From: Microcebus murinus
Taxonomy: Eukaryota; Chordata; Mammalia; Primates; Cheirogaleidae
NCBI RefSeq assembly: GCF_040939455.1
Contig: NC_134136.1
Span: 71,914,501 to 71,978,500, forward strand
DNA length: 64,000 nucleotides
Direction of reading: 5' to 3'
Position 1 is the stretch's first letter. The number at the start of each line of letters is the position of its first letter. Of the stretch, positions 23,580 to 34,363 are shown in pieces. Under the pieces are notes generated by a model. It was not told the DNA's origin. It searched no databases and saw only the letters and a list, made by a program, of their open reading frames with translations. Made by a program: the position numbers and the translations under genes.

Positions 23580-24584
23580 TTATATCCGTGGATTATTATT
23601 ATGATGTTCCGTGCGTAACGCTGTTTTAAGTACTTCTTGTAGGGCTGGTCTTGTCTTGGTGAATTCTCTGAGCCTTTGCTTGTCTGAGAATGTTTTTATT
23701 TCTCCTTCATATATAAAGCTTAGTTTTGCAGGGAATAATATTCTAGGCTGGGCATTGTTTTGTTTCAAAAGAGTGAGAATGGGGCCCCAGTCTCTCCTTG
23801 CTTGTAAAGTCTCATTAGAGAAGTCTGATGTTATTCGAATTGGCTTTCCCTTGTATGTCACTTGCTTCTTTTGTCTTACAGCTCTTAGAAGGGCCTCTTT
23901 AGTTGATACTTTGGTCAGTCTGATGACTGCATGACGTGATGTCTTCCTGTTTGCATTGAATCTCCCAGGGGTCCTCTGGGCTTCTTGAACTTGTATATCG
24001 AGATTTTGAGCAAGGCCTGGGAAATTTTCCTCTATTATATCTTCAAAAAGCTTGTCCAGACCTTGAGTGTTGTCTTCCTCCCCTTCGGCTAAACCTATGA
24101 CCCTCACGTTAGGTTTTTTCACATAATCCCACAGCTCTTGTAGGCTTTGGTCTTTTCTCTTGTTTCTCTGCTGTATTTCTGTGACTGATTTATTTAATTG
24201 GAAGGTGTTATCTTCAAGCTCTGAGATTCTTTCTTCTGCTTGATCTACCCTGTTCTTGAGACTTTCCACAGTATTTTGTAGTTCTCTGAGTTGATTCTTC
24301 ATCTCCAGGACTTCGGTTAAAGTTTTCTTCACTGTGTCAATCTCTTTGTTGAACCTTTGTTCCATTTCTTGGAGGTTTTTTGTGTTTTCTTGGTGTTGGT
24401 TATTGAGTTGTTGTTGCAGCTGGGTGAGTGTTCTTATGATCCACATACGAAATTCCTTTTCTGTCATATTGGTTGCCTGATTTTGGTCGGTGTCCGTTTC
24501 TAGGGGGCTGGTGCTCCTACTTGGGGGTGTGTTTTCCGTTTGGTTCTTCATATTTCCTGAGTTCTTTCGCTGACTTCTTCCCAT
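23580..24584 (-). CDS. L1-B ORF1 protein (RNA-binding chaperone), intact
   Basis: An uninterrupted 334-codon frame, close to the usual ORF1p length (338 in human). Order of parts: polar N-terminus (1-46), coiled coil for trimerisation (about 47-152, with leucine heptads and ELQNTVESLKNRVDQAEERI), RNA-recognition domain (about 157-252, starting NVRVIGLAEGEEDN), and C-terminal domain (about 253-323, including RRDWGPILTLLKQNN). The family coats L1 RNA in the cytoplasm and acts as a nucleic-acid chaperone during target-primed reverse transcription. A second Met lies at residue 12; L1-D opens at the same first Met. With the L1-B promoter truncated, expression would need an outside promoter. Confidence 0.93.
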   Translation of the reverse strand: MGRSQRKNSGNMKNQTENTPPSRSTSPLETDTDQNQATNMTEKEFRMWIIRTLTQLQQQLNNQHQENTKNLQEMEQRFNKEIDTVKKTLTEVLEMKNQLRELQNTVESLKNRVDQAEERISELEDNTFQLNKSVTEIQQRNKRKDQSLQELWDYVKKPNVRVIGLAEGEEDNTQGLDKLFEDIIEENFPGLAQNLDIQVQEAQRTPGRFNANRKTSRHAVIRLTKVSTKEALLRAVRQKKQVTYKGKPIRITSDFSNETLQARRDWGPILTLLKQNNAQPRILFPAKLSFIYEGEIKTFSDKQRLREFTKTRPALQEVLKTALRTEHHNNNPRI

Positions 24585-25389
24585 GTCGATCAGTTGTTGT
24601 TTCTTTCCTTAGGTTATTGTTTGGGTATTCACACACCTTGTTTAGTTTCTGAGGCGTTAGGTGGTGCCTGTGGGTGAAATTGGACCACTCCCTGTATATT
24701 GAGTCAGTGGATGCCGTGGAAAGGCCGTGCAAGATGCCACCCCTGTCAGTAGGCGGCGTTTGCTTGGAGGAACAGGCTATGGTGTTGATTTTGAGTCCTG
24801 TTATCAGCTCTCGTTCTGGGCGGAGCTGGGTTGGGTAAGCCTGCCCTCAGGCCGTTAGCAGGGGTCAAAGTTCTGTTCTCAGCTTACAGGGAAAGCTGTC
24901 AGGGCAGGGCTGGAATGGCCCGCTCAGCCAGAAAGTCTGGAGGTTGGGGTGCGGCTGTCTGAGACCCGCAGTCTGCAGCAGGCCTCGCTTCTTTCCACCC
25001 TCCCCAACTCTTCAGCTACTCCTGGGCCTCTGCCAGCAGGCCAGACCACAAGCCACCAGGCCTCCCCGGACTGTGGTGCCGGCGGGGAGGTTCCCTGCAC
25101 AGGAACGCCACCTGGGTTGGGTGCACGGCCTCCTCCTGGGAGGAGGGTTGCCCTCTAGGAGGCCGATCTGCCCCTGGAGGCACACAGCCCTCAGTAGGCT
25201 GTTCGCGTATAACCTTCTGTGCCCGGGGCAATGCTAGCCCTCGGTGCAGGGGATCTGGTCTGCAGGTCCAACCTCTGGGTCCCAGAGTTCAAACTGTATT
25301 CCCACCAGGGAGAGGATTTCCGGTCCTAATTCACCCACAGGGAGCCCAAGCTGGATCTATGTCTCTCAGCCTCTGAGTCGGCTCCGTTT
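24585..25389 (-). other. L1-B 5' UTR, 5'-truncated
   Basis: GC-rich L1 leader of about 800 bases, against about 1.45 kb in L1-C. It lacks the 5'-most promoter with the YY1-type motif. Plus-strand frames at 24944-25237 and 25244-25450 are antisense frames of this leader. Confidence 0.9.
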
Positions 25390-25600
25390 TTCTCATAGCT
25401 TTTTAAATATGGCATTAAGTCATCTTATATGTAGCCTCAATTATTTGTGATAAAAATCAGCTAATTTGTATTTTTATTGCCATGTATTATTATAATATGT
25501 CTTTTTCTGCACTGACTACTTTGAAGATTTTTCTGTCTTTGGTATTTAGAAGTTTGACTAAATAAAACCAAGACTATGGGAGCAGAGAACCAGGAGGTTG
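25390..25600 (-). mobile_element. Ancient L1 (L1M-type) fragment, right part
   Basis: tctcatagctttttaaatat, ggcattaagtcatc and ctttgaagatttttctgtct continue the old L1 seen at 19280-19427, so L1-B landed inside it. Confidence 0.6.
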
Positions 25601-25633
25601 CCATTACTCTGCCATTTTTCATCCCCTCATTTC

Positions 25634-25910
25634 ATTTTATTTTTAATTGAAAAATAGAAATTGTATGTATTTAATGTGTACAACATTATGTTTTGAGATA
25701 TGTATACATTGTGGAACAGCCCAATTGAGCTAATTAATATATTCATTCCCTCACATACTTATTTTTTATGATGAGAAGACTTAAAGTCTATTCTTAGTGA
25801 TTTTCAAAACACATTTTCATCAACTATAGTCACCATGTTGTACACTAGAGTTTTTTAACTTATTCTTCTAGCCTAAGTGAAATTTTGTATTCTTCACCAA
25901 CATAAAATGG
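25634..25910 (-). mobile_element. Old L1 3' UTR fragment
   Basis: tttttaattgaaaaatagaa, gagatatgtatacattgtgg and actatagtcaccatgttgta are the minus strand of an L1M-type 3' UTR. Confidence 0.7.
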
Positions 25911-25939
25911 TAAAACTCCTAGAATAAAACATAAAAGAA

Positions 25940-26610
25940 AAACGTAATGACATTAGTCTTGGACTTAATTTTTTGGATATAATACCAAAAGCATAGGCAA
26001 CAAAAGCAAAGTTAGACAAGTGAAACAACATTCAACTAAAAAGTTTTAGTTTCAGCACAGCAAAGAAAATAGTTAACAGAGTGAAAGTCAACTTTGGAAT
26101 AAGAGAAAATATTTGCAAATCATATATCTGACAAAGGGTTATTATTCAAAATATGTAAGGTATGCAAAACAACCCAATAGCAAAACAAACAAACAAACAA
26201 AACAACTCAGGACTTTCAGAGTATTTGGAGAGGAAGGGCATAACTCTAACCCTTCTTAGGGAGAGGCAAAGATATACAATGTAACCAAAATGTCAAAAAC
26301 AAACAAACAAACAAAAAAGAAAAAAAAGAAAAACTTCTCATCGGGTGGTGGGCAGGCGGGAAGGGGGAGGAGGAGAAGGATGTGTACTTACATAATGTGT
26401 GTGGTGCACACCACTGGGGGATTGGATACACTTGAATCTCTGGCACATAGTGGGGAGGGAGGGGGCAGGGGCAATATTTGTAACCCTAACAATATTCGTA
26501 CCCCCATAATATGATGAAATAAAAGGAAGAAAAAAAACAAGCAATGTTTAAAAAAAAAAACCCTGTTTATAAAATTGGCAAAATATCTATGTAAAATAAT
26601 AAGAAGTGTG
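25940..26610 (+). mobile_element. Old L1 ORF2 fragment, interrupted
   Basis: ggcaacaaaagcaaagttag, agtttcagcacagcaaagaa and aatatttgcaaatcatatat are ORF2 C-terminal sequence of an old L1. It resumes at about 26550 (ccctgtttataaaattggca) after the composite-tail insertion at 26231-26535. Decayed, not coding. Confidence 0.7.
26231..26535 (+). mobile_element. Composite L1-tail element (copy 2)
   Basis: About 305 bases: segment A (aggaagggcataactctaac to ccaaaatgtc), an A-rich linker with (AAAC)n (26297-26335), segment B (gggtggtgggcaggcgggaa to cccccataatatgatg), and an A-rich tail. It starts at almost the same point as the copy at 41461. No clear target-site duplication found here. Non-coding. 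Confidence 0.85.
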
Positions 26611-26659
26611 TATATTGTTCTATGCTCCCATTCTGTGGCACAGAGCACCTAAGTTTTAA

Positions 26660-27060
26660 ATTCATGCTGAGTTTAGTTTTGTGTATTGTGTATGATATGG
26701 GTCCAATTTCATTTGTTTGCATGTGAATATTCAGTTTTCTCAACAGCATTTGTTGAAGAAAGTATACTTTCTCCTTTGTATATTATTTGCAACCTTGTCA
26801 AACACCAATTCACCATATATGTGATTTTATTTATTGGCTTCCTAATCTGTTCTGTTGAGTAATATGTTTGTCTGTATGCCAGTACTATACTATTTTGATT
26901 ACTGCAGCTTTGTAATATACTTTGAAATCAGGAAGTGTGAGGCTTTCAGTTTTGTCCTTTTTAAAAAGATTGTTTTTTTTTGTTGTTGTTTGTTTTTTTA
27001 TTCTGGGTCCATTGTGTCTCCATAGGTTGTTTTGTCTATTTCTGTAAAAAGTACCACTGG
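26660..27060 (-). mobile_element. Old L1 ORF2 fragment
   Basis: tatgggtccaatttcatttg, tctcaacagcatttgttgaa, attactgcagctttgtaata and gaaatcaggaagtgtgaggc are the minus strand of L1 ORF2. It overlaps in L1 coordinates with the plus-strand fragment that follows, so the two are separate insertions, not one twin-primed copy. Confidence 0.8.
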
Positions 27061-27074
27061 GATTATGATAGTGA

Positions 27075-28985
27075 TTAAATCATACAAACATTAATAGAAT
27101 TTCTATACACGAACAATTACCAAGCTGAGAACAAAATCAAGAACTCAATCCCATTTAAAGCAGCTGAAAAAAAGAAAAAAAGTATTAAAATACCTAGGAA
27201 TATATTTAACTAAAGAAGTGAATGATCTCTACAAGGGGAACTTCAAGTCATTGATGAAAGAAATCATAGATGATACAAACATGTGGAAAAACCATCCCAT
27301 GCTCATGGATCAGAAGAATCAATATTGTTAAAATGATTATACTGCCCAAAGTAATGTACAGATTCAATGCAATCCCTATCAAAATATCAACTTCATTATT
27401 CACAGAATTAGTAAAAAAAACAATTTTAAAATTCATATAGACCCCCAAAATAGCCCACATAGCCAAATCAACCCTGAACAAAAAGAACAAATCTGAAGCA
27501 ATCACCTTACCTGACTTCAGGTTATATTGCAAGACTATAGTCACCAAAATAGCTAGGTACTGGCATAAAAGTAGACAAATAGATCAACGGAACAGAATAG
27601 TGAACCCAGAAATAAAACCATATACCTACAGCCAACTGATATTTATCAAAGTAGACAAAAGTATACACCAGAGAAGGATACACTATTCAATAAGTTGTGC
27701 TGGGAAACTTGGATATCCATATACAGATGAATGAAACTGGATCCCTATTTCTCACAGTATACAATAATTAACTCAAGATGGATTAAAGACTCAAATGTAA
27801 TGCTTGAAACAATAAAACTCATAAAAGAAGACCTAGGAAAAACTCTTCTGTACATTGGCCTAGGCAATGGATTTATGACTCCAAAAGTAAATTCAACAAA
27901 AACACAAATAGACAAATGGGACTTAATTAAACTAAAAACCTTCTTCACAGAAAAGAAATAATCAAAAGAGTAAATAGACAACCTACAGAATGGTAGAAAA
28001 TATTCACAGTTTATATGTCTGACAAAGGACTAATAGCCAGAACTTACAAGGTACTCAAAAAACTCAGTCAGAAAAAAAACATTCAACTCAATGAAAAAGT
28101 AGGCAAAAAACGTGAATAGGCATTTTTTTTTCAAAAGAAGATATACAAATGGTCAAGAAACAAATGTAAAACTATTCAATATCATTAAGCATCAGGGAAA
28201 TTAAAGTTAAAACAATAATGAGATTCTATCTCACTCCAATTAGAATGACCATTATTAAAAAGTGAAAACAAGACTAGATGTTGGTGTGGATGTAATTAAA
28301 ATGAAATACCTAAATGCTGTTGAAGGGAATACATATTAGTACAACGTCAATGGAGATCAATACAGATAATTCTTAAAGAACTAAAGTTAGATATACCATT
28401 TTACCCAACAATGCCACTAATGGGTATATACACAGAGAAAAAGAAGTCACTATATAAAAAAAGATACCTGCAATAATATATCAGCACAATTCGCAATCCC
28501 AAAGCTATAGAATCTACCTAAGTGCCTTTCAACCAATGAATAGATAAAGAAAATGTGTGATTGTGTATACAATATACAAATAAATATACAAGTGCATGCA
28601 CATACACATACCCCATGGAATATTTCTCAGTAACAAGAAGGAATTAAATACTATCTTTTGCAGCAACTTGGATGGAACAGGTGACCATTATCCTAAATGA
28701 AGTAATTCAGGAACAGAAAAATAAATGTCACATGGTTTTACTTATAAGTTAAATCTAAACTATGGGTACAGGAGGGCATACAGAGTGGTGTAATGGGCAT
28801 TGGAGACTCACAAGCATGGAGTGTGTTCGGTGGTGGGGGAGGAAAAATTACCTATTGAGTGCAATGTACACTACTTGGGTGTTGGGTACACCAAAAGCCC
28901 AGACTTGGGCACTATAGAATACACACATATAACAAAATTCAAGTTGTATCCCCAAAATCTATTCAAATAAAAAATGATAAGAGAA
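27075..28985 (+). mobile_element. Old L1 (L1MA/PB-like), 3' half
   Basis: Runs from the ORF2 RT region (aaaatacctaggaatatatt at about 27188) to an old-style 3' UTR (actacttgggtgttgggtac, then ttcaaataaaa). The tail differs from that of the young lemur L1s, so it belongs to an older family. Multiple stops; not coding. Confidence 0.85.
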
Positions 28986-29919
28986 AAACTGTAAAAACAT
29001 AAATAAATGAAAAATCATAATCTTTAAAAATAAAGAACTAAAAATAATAGAGAACTACCTGATAGCTAGGGCACTCTTTTTGAGGTACAAGAAAATCCCA
29101 AATTAAGAATATTGGATGAACATATATTTATAGAAGGCTTTTATTTATTTATTCATTTATGTTTTTGCTTTCATGAATGCACTTTAGACATATTTTTTAC
29201 TTATATTGATCTTTAGGAAAGCAAAAGACTTAGCATATAATTTTTATTTTAATTTTAAAATTTGAAAGCAATATATCCAAGTTTTACATGTTGTATGGCA
29301 TATTTTAAGCAATATTTTCATTCTCTCTATAGAATACATGTGTAGGTTATTTTTCTGCATTTTCATTTTATAATGAATGTATAACAAGCAAAATTTGACT
29401 GATTTAGCAAAGTTATAAATGAATCTTATCCATTAGATTTTATTAATTATATTCTTGTCAACCCAGTGATGTAGAACAGCCTACACATAAAGAACAGAGT
29501 CCAGAGCCTATCTAAAACTTCTATACTTTCTAGCAAATCTCTTCCCCATACAGAGTAAAAAATAAAAAATAATAATAAAAAATAAAAATAAACAATAAAA
29601 CTTCTATACTACTCAAACATGCCAAAGGGAGACTGTGAAGGTCAGCTGAGTAATCTTATGCTGCCTATGTAGAATGCTTACCAAAAAGGGATGAGAAGTT
29701 CTGAAATCTAAATTACTTTTACATAAGAAGTTTCAGCAGTATTTTCATACAGCCTAAGCAAAACATACATTAAAAGGCAAAATGGAGAAAAATACATAAT
29801 CAGAGTCCATAGCAATCCAGAAAAGAATGAAACAGATTAAATGGAATAATTGGGGTGGATTAGACTGGAAACATTTCATTTTAATTTGTAGGCATTCATT
29901 GATAAATTAAAAAATTATT
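28986..29919. other. AT-rich intergenic DNA with an A-rich tract
   Basis: Contains an AAT/AAAAT-rich stretch at about 29558-29600; no gene seen. Confidence 0.45.
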
Positions 29920-30346
29920 GTTCAGCATCTAACACCCATTGGGATGGATACTATCAGGGAAAAATAGTAAGTAACAAGTGTTGATGAGGATGTGGAGAAA
30001 TTGAAACATTTTTTACACTGTTGGTGGGAATGAAAAATGGTGTGACTTCTATGGAAAACAGTATAATGCTTCCTCTAAATATAGAAAATAGAATTACCAT
30101 ATGACCCAGCAATTCCATTTTGGGGTATCTACCCAAAAGAATTGAAAGCAGAGTCTCAAAGAGATATATGTACATCCATAACCATAGCAGCATTATTCAC
30201 AATAGTTGAAAGATGGAAGTAACCCAAGTGTCTATCATGGTGAGAAGATAAATAAAATATGGCATATACATACAATGGAGTGTTATTCATCTTTTAAAAA
30301 GAAGAAAATTCTGATGAGTCCTACAATATACATGAACATTTAGGAC
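29920..30346 (+). mobile_element. Old L1M fragment, left of the LTR insertion
   Basis: ggatgtggagaaattgaaac, tgttggtgggaatgaaaaat and atttgaccc-type blocks mark old ORF2. It ends in aggac (30342-30346), the target site of the LTR that follows. Confidence 0.75.
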
Positions 30347-30750
30347 TGCTACAGCTTGAGTGTCCCCTCCAAAACTTACCTTTGAAGCTTAATTCTTAGT
30401 GTGTCAATGTCAGGAAGTGATTAAGAGGTGATTAAATTGTTAAGATAGATTACTATGTTTCTCATGAGACTGGTTTAGCTCTGGCAGGAATGGATTAGTT
30501 CCCACAAAAATAGTTGTTATTATGGGAGGTTGCCTCTTGTGTTTGGTGTCTTTGCAGGTGTCTACTTCTTTTTCTCCTTTTCTGCCATGTTGTAAGACAG
30601 TGCAAGGTCCATACCAGAAGCTGAGCAGATGCCAGCACCATGCCCTTTGACTTTCCAGCCACCATAATCATAAGCCAAACAAACTTCTTTTCTTTATAAA
30701 TTACATAGACAAAGATATTCTGTTATAACAACACTAAGTGGACTAAAACA
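30347..30750 (+). mobile_element. MaLR solo LTR (MST/THE1-like)
   Basis: 404 bases starting TGCTACAGCTTGAGTGTCCC and ending aagtggactaaaaca, with ccaaacaaacttcttttctt near the polyadenylation end. Flanked by aggac and aggat, a 5-bp duplication with one change. Inserted in an L1M; no internal MaLR sequence present. Confidence 0.88.
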
Positions 30751-31068
30751 AGGATATTTTGCTAAGTTAAATAAGCCAATCACAAAAAGACAAATACTGT
30801 TTGATTCTGCTTATATGCTTAGAGTAATGAAATTCATATAAACAGAAATAGAGTGGTAATTGTCAGGGGCTGGTGAAAGGGGCAATAGGAAGTTGCTGTT
30901 TAATAGATATGGTGCTTAATTTTTGCAAGATGATAAGAGTTCTGGATATTGGCTTCACAACACTGTGAATGTAATTAACAGTAAACTGCACTGTTAAGAA
31001 TAGCTAAGATAATAAATTTTATATTATGCGTATTTTCCCAAAATAAAAAGTAAAAATAAATAAAAATT
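30751..31068 (+). mobile_element. Old L1M 3' end, right of the LTR
   Basis: Continues the L1 interrupted at 30346: aagacaaatactgtttgatt, gtcaggggctggtgaaaggg, ending in a short A-rich tail near 31068. Confidence 0.75.
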
Positions 31069-31309
31069 ATTGTTGAGTGTCACCAATGGACTGAGAAACA
31101 CATTACATACTGAGGATATTGATATACAAAAATATGATTCTTTCCCCCCAAATTTGAAAGATTTGACAGGCAAAGAAACAATAACACATATGTAATTTCA
31201 TTGGAGAAATAGAACCTACATCTATGTGGAGTGGCCATTGAACTTCTGAATAAATAAGACTGAAGAATAAGCAAGAAATACCAAAATGTTGCAAAATTTT
31301 TTTTCAATG
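31069..31309. other. Intergenic sequence
   Basis: No gene or repeat recognised. Confidence 0.35.
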
Positions 31310-31480
31310 TGACCATAAGCAAATTTCTTAACCCCTTTGAGTCTCACATTCTTCATCAGTAAAAATGAGATTACATTTGTCAGAGAGTAATTGTAAAAAT
31401 TACATGAAATAATAAATGTAAAGATTTTAGCACAGTTTCTGTCATACAGTGATCACACAGTAAGTTATGTCTATTAATAT
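31310..31480 (+). mobile_element. MIR SINE
   Basis: aagcaaatttcttaacccct, ttgagtctcacattcttcat, cagtaaaaatgagatta and cagtgatcacacagtaagtt follow the MIR consensus in order. Confidence 0.75.
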
Positions 31481-31844
31481 TAGTACTGTTCTTTTATTAT
31501 CAGTATTGTTGTTGTTTTACTCTGACATCAACTTTTTCTATTCCATTGTTAAATCTCGCTACCTTTTTTTCACTTAGATATCTACCCCTCCTTTCTTATA
31601 CCATTTCCTCTATCCATTCCCTCATCATATCTGTTTTTTCAACTGAAAACAATAGAAATTTATTTATTCATGAAGCTGGTGACTAAAATCAAGTTGTCAG
31701 CAGAGCCATCTTTCCCCTGGATATCTTCCTTGCCTTTTTCTATCTTCTGATTTCTGTGGATGATCTTTTCTGTACTTTGACTTATAGTTGCATCACTCGA
31801 ACCTTTGCCTCTATCATTATATGACCTTCTTCATTGAGTGCCAG
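31481..31844. other. Intergenic sequence, no gene seen
   Basis: T-rich, without recognised repeats; leads into a (TC)n tract. Confidence 0.35.

Positions 31845-31870
<26 letters not shown>
31845..31870. repeat. (TC)n microsatellite
   Basis: Thirteen TC repeats just upstream of the old L1-E fragment. Confidence 0.95.
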
Positions 31871-31876
<6 letters not shown>

Positions 31877-31918
31877 ACATAAGATATTGAATTTAAACTC
31901 CACTCTAGGGGGCGGAGC

Positions 31919-31928
31919 AAGATGGCGG
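31919..31928 (+). promoter_or_regulatory. YY1-type motif at the L1-C start
   Basis: aagatggcgg at +12 of L1-C, the position where human L1 binds YY1 to set the transcription start. Function inferred by homology. Confidence 0.7.
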
Positions 31929-32298
31929 ACGAATAACACCGGCAGACAGAGTGTCTCTGCAGAAAAGACTGATTCTAGCAGAAATTAGAGGAAAGAAGCA
32001 AGAAGATGAGCATACAGCAGACAAGGGCCAGAAGGAGGGGTACCTGAGACCCCGGGAGACACCACGGGAGGAGGCTGCGGAGGAGAACTGGAGGCTGAGA
32101 CCACCAGAGCAGCCTGGAGACCAGCGGCAAGGGTAGGTGAATTTGCTGTTTCCCCTCCCCTACATTCAGGAATGCTGGTGGGCTCCACAGCGGGTGGAGA
32201 GACCTGCGGACAACAGCCCAGAGACCGCCGCCGCCTGCCAACGGTGAGCCTGTAGCAGACATGGCACCAGGTGCCCAACTTCCTCCCGGAAACTCCCT

Positions 32299-33015
32299 GT
32301 GCACAGACCCAAGCCTCGCAGCAGGCGCCATATTGCCTCCTCCTCCCCCCCCGGAGACCCAACCCGTGGCTGCCCAGAGAGACAATACAGCAACCAGCCG
32401 GAGGCAACTCTAGGAAACGGGACCTTCCCATTTGGGACCCTACACCTGACTCAGGGGAACTCAGACTGTGAGCTCCCTACCCGCCAGCCTTCCCAGGTGC
32501 TGCTGGCACCGTGTTCCCAAGAGAACGGTGCCGACTCAGAGGCTGAGAGACATAGACCCAGCTTGGGCTACCAGTGGGTGAATTGGGACCGGAAATCCTC
32601 TCCCTGGTGGGGATGCAGTTTGAACTCTGGGACCCAGAGGCCGGACCTGCAGACCAGATCCCCTGCACCAAGGGCTAGAATTGCCCAGGGCACAGAAGGG
32701 TTATACGTGAACAGCCTACTGAGGTGTATGTGCCTCCAGGGGCGGATCGGCATCTTAGAGGGCAACCCTCCTCCCAGGAGGAGGCCGTGTGCCCAACCCA
32801 GGTGGCGTTCATGTGCAGGGAAACTCCCCGCCGGCATCACAGTCCGGGGAGGCCTGGTGGCTTGTGGTCTGGCCTGCTGGCAGAGGCCCAGGAGTAGCTG
32901 CGGAGTTAGAGAGGGTGGAAAGAAGCAAGGCCCGCTCCAGACTGTGGCTCTCAGACAGCCCCACCCCCACACAGAGACTTTCTGGCTGAGCAGGACTATT
33001 CCAGACCCGCCCTGA
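32299..33015 (+). other. Long sense reading frame in the L1-C 5' UTR
   Basis: A 238-codon frame wholly inside the leader, upstream of ORF1. Its counterpart in L1-D is a 179-codon frame (55303-55842, minus) and in L1-A a shorter one (1646-1867); shared segments include LLRCMCLQGRIGILEGNPPP-like residues and SSCGVREGGKK. No known domain. The leader is GC-rich, so stops are rare by chance and coding status is unproven. Confidence 0.35.
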
Positions 33016-33362
33016 CAGCTTTCCCTGGAAGCAGATAACAGAACTTTGAACCCTGCTAACAGCCTGAGGGCAGGCTTACCCAAACCAGCTCCTCCCAGAA
33101 CAAGAGCTGTTAACAGGACACAAAATCAACAGAATAGCCTGTTCCTCCAAGCAAACGCCACCTACTGACAGGGACGGCATCTTGCACAGCCTTTACACTG
33201 CACCCACTGACTCAATATACAGGGAGTGGTCCAATTTCACCCACAGACACCACCTAATGCCTCAGAAACTAAACAAGGTGTGTGAATACGCAAACAATCA
33301 CCTAAGGAAAGAAACAACAGCTGATCGACATGGGAAGAACTCATTAAAAGAACTCAGGAAAT

Positions 33363-34322
33363 ATGAAGAACCAAACCAAAAACACACCCCCAGAGAGGAG
33401 CACCAGCCCCCTAGAAATGAACACCGACCAAAATCAGGCAACCAATATGACAGAAGAGGAATTTCGTATGTGGATCATAAGAAAACTCACCCAGCTGCAA
33501 CAACAATTCAATAACCAACACAAAGAAACCACAAAAAGTCTCCAGGATATGGGAAAAGAAATAGACACAATGAAGAAAAGTGTAACCGAACTCCTGGAAA
33601 TGAAGAATCAATTCAAGGAACTACAAAATACAGTGGAAAGTCTCAAGAACAGGGTAGATGAAACAGAAGAAAGAATCTCAGAGCTTGAAGATAACACCCT
33701 CCAATTAAAAAAATCAGTCACAGAAATAGAGCAGAGAAACAAGAGAAAAGAGCAAAGCCTACAAGTGCTGTGGGATTATATGAAGAAACCCAATGTGAGG
33801 GTCATAGGGTTACCAGAAGGGGAAGAAGACAACACTCAAGGGTTGGACAAGCTGTTTGAAGATATAATAGAGGAAAATTTCCCAGGCCTTGCTCAAAATC
33901 TTGATATACAAGTTCAAGAAGCTCAGAAAACCCCTGGGAGATTCAAGGCAAACAGGAAGACATCACAACATGAAGTCATCAGACTGACCAAAGTATCAAC
34001 TAAAGAAGCCCTTCTAAGACCTGTAGGACAAAAAAAGCAAGTAACATACAAGGGAAAGCCAATTCGAATAACTTCAGACTTCTCTAATGAGACTTTAGAA
34101 GCAAGGAGAGACTGGGGCCCCATTCTCACTCTTTTGAAACAAAACAATGCCCAGCCTAGAATATCATTCCCTGCAAAACTAAGCTTCGTATATGAAGGAG
34201 AAATAAAAACATTCTCAGACAAGCAGAGGCTCAGAGAATTCACCAAGACAAGAACAGCCGTACAAGAAGTACTTAAAACAGAGTTACGCACGGAACATCA
34301 TAATAATAACCCAGGAATATAA
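33363..34322 (+). CDS. L1-C ORF1 protein, slightly shortened
   Basis: 319 codons from the second Met of the family; the first Met frame is broken by a stop just upstream. Compared with L1-B it lacks a few residues of the coiled coil around LQDMGKEIDTMKKS. The RNA-recognition region (NVRVIGLPEGEEDNTQGLDK) and the C-terminal domain with RRDWGPILTLLKQNN are complete. It may still encode an RNA-binding protein, but one substitution cluster (LLRPVGQ in place of LLRAVRQ) removes a basic residue in the C-terminal domain. ORF2 begins 41 bases downstream. Confidence 0.85.
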   Translation: MKNQTKNTPPERSTSPLEMNTDQNQATNMTEEEFRMWIIRKLTQLQQQFNNQHKETTKSLQDMGKEIDTMKKSVTELLEMKNQFKELQNTVESLKNRVDETEERISELEDNTLQLKKSVTEIEQRNKRKEQSLQVLWDYMKKPNVRVIGLPEGEEDNTQGLDKLFEDIIEENFPGLAQNLDIQVQEAQKTPGRFKANRKTSQHEVIRLTKVSTKEALLRPVGQKKQVTYKGKPIRITSDFSNETLEARRDWGPILTLLKQNNAQPRISFPAKLSFVYEGEIKTFSDKQRLREFTKTRTAVQEVLKTELRTEHHNNNPGI

Positions 34323-34363
34323 AAACAACCAAAACCCAAGGATATTAAAGGCCAGATATTACA

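Larger units (their letters stand above)
19428..25389 (-). mobile_element. L1-B: young, nearly complete LINE-1
   Basis: Minus-strand L1 of about 5.96 kb. It lacks the first part of the 5' UTR: it starts within the promoter region at the block gtcggctccgttttt on the plus strand, so it has no YY1-type start. It carries an intact 334-residue ORF1 and an ORF2 open over 1,291 codons apart from one TGA. The 3' UTR and A-rich tail (19428-19451) are intact. It is inserted in an L1M-type fragment, and I could not find a clean target-site duplication. It is the best-preserved L1 in the window and very similar to L1-C and L1-D. Confidence 0.96.

Noticed and set aside
23611..23934. 107-residue plus-strand frame
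   Set aside because: Antisense of L1-B ORF1; a homologous shadow lies opposite ORF1 of L1-C and L1-D.
26660..28985. Minus- and plus-strand L1 pieces read as one twin-primed insertion
   Set aside because: The two pieces overlap in L1 coordinates, whereas twin priming would give non-overlapping parts.
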